64,000 nt of DNA from Thermus thermophilus HB8 (GTDB taxonomy: Bacteria > Deinococcota > Deinococci > Deinococcales > Thermaceae), in contig NC_006461.1 of the NCBI RefSeq assembly GCF_000091545.1, forward strand, positions 1,772,304 through 1,836,303, in the 5' to 3' direction. The position numbers and the translations under genes are program-made. Of this stretch, positions 58,747-64,000 are shown piece by piece. The notes beneath the pieces were generated by a model. It saw nothing but the letters and a program-made list of their open reading frames with translations, searched no databases and had not been told where the DNA came from. The first letter of the stretch is position 1; each line of letters opens with the position of its first letter.

Positions 58747-60597
58747 ATGGAGGAGTTCACCTGGCGCGTGGGCGGCCCCCAAGGCGGGGGCATAGAGACG
58801 GCGGCCACCCTCTTCGCCCGGGCGGTGGGCAAGGGGGGGTGGTGGGTGGCCACCAAGCGGGAGTACCACTCCAACATCATGGGGCGGCACTCCTACCTGG
58901 ACGTGCGCCTCGCGCGAAAACCGGTCCAGGCCTTCCGGGAGAGGGTGGACTTCCTGGTGGCCCTGGACGGGGAGACCCTGGCCCGGCACCTGGGGGAGGT
59001 GCGGGAAGGGGGGGTGGTGCTCTACGACCCCAAGGTCCTGGAGCTCACCCTGCACAAGCTCCCCATGCTGGACCACCGGGTGGCGGAGGACCTGGCCAAG
59101 CGCCTGGGCCAGGCCGACCCGTCCCTTAAGGAGGTGCTTCAGGCCTACGCCGAGGCCGGGGTCCAGCCCCTGCCCTACCCCTTTGAGGCGGTGGCGGACC
59201 GGATCGGGGAGGCCCTGGGGGTGCCCTCCCTCAAGGCCCGGCGCACCCTGAACACCATCGCCGTGGCGGCGAGCCTCCACCTCCTCAGCTACCCCTTAGA
59301 ACCCCTCCTCCAGGCCCTCGCCCTCCAGTTCCGGGGGGAGGTGCTGGAGCTCAACCGCAAGGTGGCCGAGGCCGTGTACCGGGAGGAGGCGCCCAGGCTT
59401 CCCTTCCGCCTCGAGGTCCTGGGCCCCGCGCCCGGCCGGATCTACCTCACCGGGGCCCAGGCCGCCGCTTTGGGCAAGCTCGCCGGAGGCCTCCGCTTCC
59501 AGACCTACTACCCCATAAGCCCCGCCACGGACGAGAGCGTCTTCCTCGAGGCCCACACCCACCTCCCCGGGGCGGACGTGGCCGTGGTCCAGACGGAGGA
59601 CGAGATCGCCGCGGTGAACATGGCGGTGGGGGCCGCCCTCGCCGGGGCCAAGGCGGCCACGGCCACAAGCGGCCCCGGCTTCAGCCTCATGGCCGAGGGG
59701 CTGGGCTTCGCCGGGATGATTGAGGCGCCCTTGGTGGTGACCCTCTACCAGCGGGGCGGGCCCAGCACCGGGCTTCCCACCCGCACGGAGCAGGGGGACC
59801 TGATGTTCGCCATACGGGGCGGGCACGGGGAGTACCCGAGGCTCGTCTTGGCCTCGGGGGACATCCTGGACGCCTTTTTGGATGCCCAGAAGGCCCTCGC
59901 CTGGGCCTGGCGCTACCAGACGGTGGTGGTCCACCTCCTGGACAAGTTCCTGGCCTCCCTGGCCCAAAGCCTTCCCAAGGAGGCCCTGAAGGTGCTTTCC
60001 CTGGACGGGGAAAAGCGCCTCTCCCCCCGGGAGGGCTTCGGGCCCTACCAGCGGTACGCCCCGGGAGAGGACGGCCTTTCCCCCTTCATCCCCATCGGCA
60101 CCCCTGGGGGCTTCTACTGGATGACCTCCGACGAGCACGACCCCCTGGGCCACATCACCGAAGACGTGGAGCTCAGGGAGCTCCAGATGGAAAAGCGCAT
60201 GGAGAAGCTGGAGCTCGCCCGCAAGGAGATCCCCCTCGAGGACCAGTACACCCTCTTCCGGGATGGGGAGGTGCTGGTCTTGGGCTGGGGGACGGTGAAG
60301 GGCACCCTCCTGGAGGCCCTGGACCACCTGGAAGGGGTGGGCTACCTCCACCTCCGCCTCCTCTGGCCCTTTCCCCGGATCGCCCCCCTTCTGGAGGGGA
60401 AGACCCTGGTGACGGTGGAGCACAACTACTCGGGGCAGCTCGCCGACCTCGTGCAGCAGGAAACCCTGAAGCGGGTCCACCACCGGGTGGTGAAGTACAA
60501 CGGCCGGCCCATCACCCTGGAGGAGGCCGTGGAGGCCCTGAAGGCGGTAAGGGAGGGCCGGGCCCCGGAAAGGCTCGTGCTGAGGAAGGGAGTCTGA
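58747..60597 (+). CDS. 2-oxoacid:ferredoxin oxidoreductase, fused gamma-alpha subunit
   Basis: A 616-residue protein. The N-terminal gamma domain (about residues 1-190) has WRVGGPQGGGIETAATLF; the alpha domain follows with FQTYYPISPATDESVFLE, EDEIAAVNMAVGAALAGAKA and TATSGPGFSLMAEGLGFAG, all typical of the substrate-binding subunit. With the next gene it oxidises a 2-oxoacid (2-oxoglutarate or pyruvate type) to acyl-CoA, reducing ferredoxin. The gene is separated by 1 base from the beta subunit gene. Confidence 0.93.
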   Translation: MEEFTWRVGGPQGGGIETAATLFARAVGKGGWWVATKREYHSNIMGRHSYLDVRLARKPVQAFRERVDFLVALDGETLARHLGEVREGGVVLYDPKVLELTLHKLPMLDHRVAEDLAKRLGQADPSLKEVLQAYAEAGVQPLPYPFEAVADRIGEALGVPSLKARRTLNTIAVAASLHLLSYPLEPLLQALALQFRGEVLELNRKVAEAVYREEAPRLPFRLEVLGPAPGRIYLTGAQAAALGKLAGGLRFQTYYPISPATDESVFLEAHTHLPGADVAVVQTEDEIAAVNMAVGAALAGAKAATATSGPGFSLMAEGLGFAGMIEAPLVVTLYQRGGPSTGLPTRTEQGDLMFAIRGGHGEYPRLVLASGDILDAFLDAQKALAWAWRYQTVVVHLLDKFLASLAQSLPKEALKVLSLDGEKRLSPREGFGPYQRYAPGEDGLSPFIPIGTPGGFYWMTSDEHDPLGHITEDVELRELQMEKRMEKLELARKEIPLEDQYTLFRDGEVLVLGWGTVKGTLLEALDHLEGVGYLHLRLLWPFPRIAPLLEGKTLVTVEHNYSGQLADLVQQETLKRVHHRVVKYNGRPITLEEAVEALKAVREGRAPERLVLRKGV

Positions 60598-60598
60598 G

Positions 60599-61509
60599 AT
60601 GCTGGAGCTCAAGCTTGCGGACTACAAGGCGGAAAAGCAACCCGACTGGTGCCCGGGGTGCGGGGACTACGGCATCCTCTCCGCCCTCCAGATGGCCCTC
60701 TTTGAACTGAAGCGGGATCCCAGCCAGACGGCGGTCTTCTCGGGCATCGGCTGCTCGGCCAAGACCCCCCACTACCTGAACGTCTACGGGGTCCACACCC
60801 TCCACGGCCGGGTGCTCCCCGTGGCCCAGGGGGCCAAGCTGGCCAACCCCCACCTCACGGTGGTGGCCGTGGGCGGGGACGGGGACGGCCTGGGCATCGG
60901 GGCCGGGCACTTCGTGGCCGCGGGGCGCAGGAACGTGGACATGCTCTACATCCTCTACGACAACGAGGTCTACGGCCTCACCAAGGGCCAGGCCGGGCCC
61001 ACCCTGGGCCTGGGGGAGAAGACCAAAAGCCTCCCCAAGCCCAACCCCCAAAGCCGCCTCAACCCCTTGCTCCTGGCCTTTGCCGCGGGCTACACCTGGA
61101 TCGCCCGGGGCTACGCCTACGACGTGAAGGGCCTGAAGGAACTCATCAAGGAGGGAATTGAGCACAGGGGCCTGGCCTTCCTCCATGTCCTCCAGCCCTG
61201 CCCCACCTACAACGACCTGCACACCAAGGAGTGGTTCGCCCCCAGGCTTTACAAGCTCCAGGAAGAGGGCTACGACCCCCATGTCCCCGCAGGGCTTTCC
61301 CCGGAGGAGCTGGACCGCAAGATGATGCTTTTCCAGGAAAAGGCCCTGGAGTGGGGGGAGCGGATCCCCGTGGGCGTCTTCTGGAAGGCCGAGCTGCCCA
61401 CCTTTGAAGCGCGGCTTAAGGCCTACCTCCCCCGCTACCCCGAGGCCTACCCGGCCCGGGGTCCGGAGGCCCCCTTGGACCTGGAGGGCCTCCTCCAGGA
61501 GTTCGCCCT

Positions 61510-61513
<4 letters not shown>
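60599..61513 (+). CDS. 2-oxoacid:ferredoxin oxidoreductase, beta subunit
   Basis: A 304-residue TPP-binding subunit: PDWCPGCGDYGILSALQMAL with cluster-ligand cysteines, IGCSAKTPHYLNVYGVHTLHGR, the TPP motif VAVGGDGDGLGIGAGHF and YDNEVYGLTKGQAGPT. It shows the short two-subunit type, without the extra C-terminal ferredoxin domain. The 3' end overlaps the convergent truncated FAD gene by 4 bases. Substrate not decided by sequence. Confidence 0.93.

Positions 61514-64000
<2,487 letters not shown>

Overview
The window is a very GC-rich, tightly packed bacterial chromosome segment that matches Thermus thermophilus or a very close relative. Support for this includes: an SLH-type S-layer protein with a TTGACA-N17-TATGAT promoter; the alpha-aminoadipate lysine genes (hcs, lysT, lysU, lysW, lysX, lysY, lysZ); a four-gene cytochrome bc complex; the GH57 branching enzyme; and dnaX with a run of nine A. 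Third codon positions are strongly G/C. Many genes overlap by 1-8 bases, and many start codons lie only 6-8 bases downstream of a -10 box, which suggests leaderless mRNAs.

Layout. 1-9300: the end of an ABC exporter operon, an M29-like peptidase, an odd protein with an E3-binding domain, uvrB, slpA with its long leader, and IS copy 1 beside the slpA promoter. 9301-11600: a glmS-type ribozyme, glmS and tRNA-Trp. 11613-16899: a short GidA-like flavoprotein, mutY, a CoA-binding protein, nadE with a separate nitrilase-type glutaminase candidate, and a GH57 branching enzyme. 16904-24323: the lysine cluster, ending upstream in hcs with a leader-peptide attenuator. It contains two toxin-antitoxin-like insertions, MNT/HEPN between lysX and lysY and hicBA on the opposite strand between lysT and hcs.

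24320-34955: uppS, an acyl-CoA dehydrogenase, ubiX, a DUF4127 gene with an in-frame stop, trxB, three tRNAs (Glu, Glu, Gln), a roadblock-like gene followed by a frameshifted membrane protein, an ABC-2 exporter, a PduO-type adenosyltransferase and tRNA-Arg. 35103-41537: proBA, a YihY-type membrane protein and the fbcCXFB cytochrome bc operon. 41617-52325: a substrate-binding protein / dehydrogenase / TIM-barrel operon, rlmN behind a duplicated promoter, a second acyl-CoA dehydrogenase, prfA-nudix, a ZIP transporter with a DtxR-like operator, the Sco/PCuAC copper pair, and a YbjQ-membrane-mazG-nudix cluster.

52380-64000: a lower-GC patch with a broken ORF and IS copy 2, a Tat-exported beta-propeller, argB, dnaX (tau/gamma), a CsoR/CstR-like regulator, an HD-domain protein, a 2-oxoacid:ferredoxin oxidoreductase, a truncated FAD oxidoreductase, and pheS-pheT (pheT runs off the end).

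The most interesting signals are the glmS ribozyme in a Thermus-type genome; two IS copies whose 9-bp target duplications both end on the first T of a TTGACA -35 box; the toxin-antitoxin-like insertions and alternative hairpins in the lysine cluster; the DtxR-like operator in a leaderless ZIP promoter; and several recently broken genes. All calls come from reading the sequence; no database search was run.
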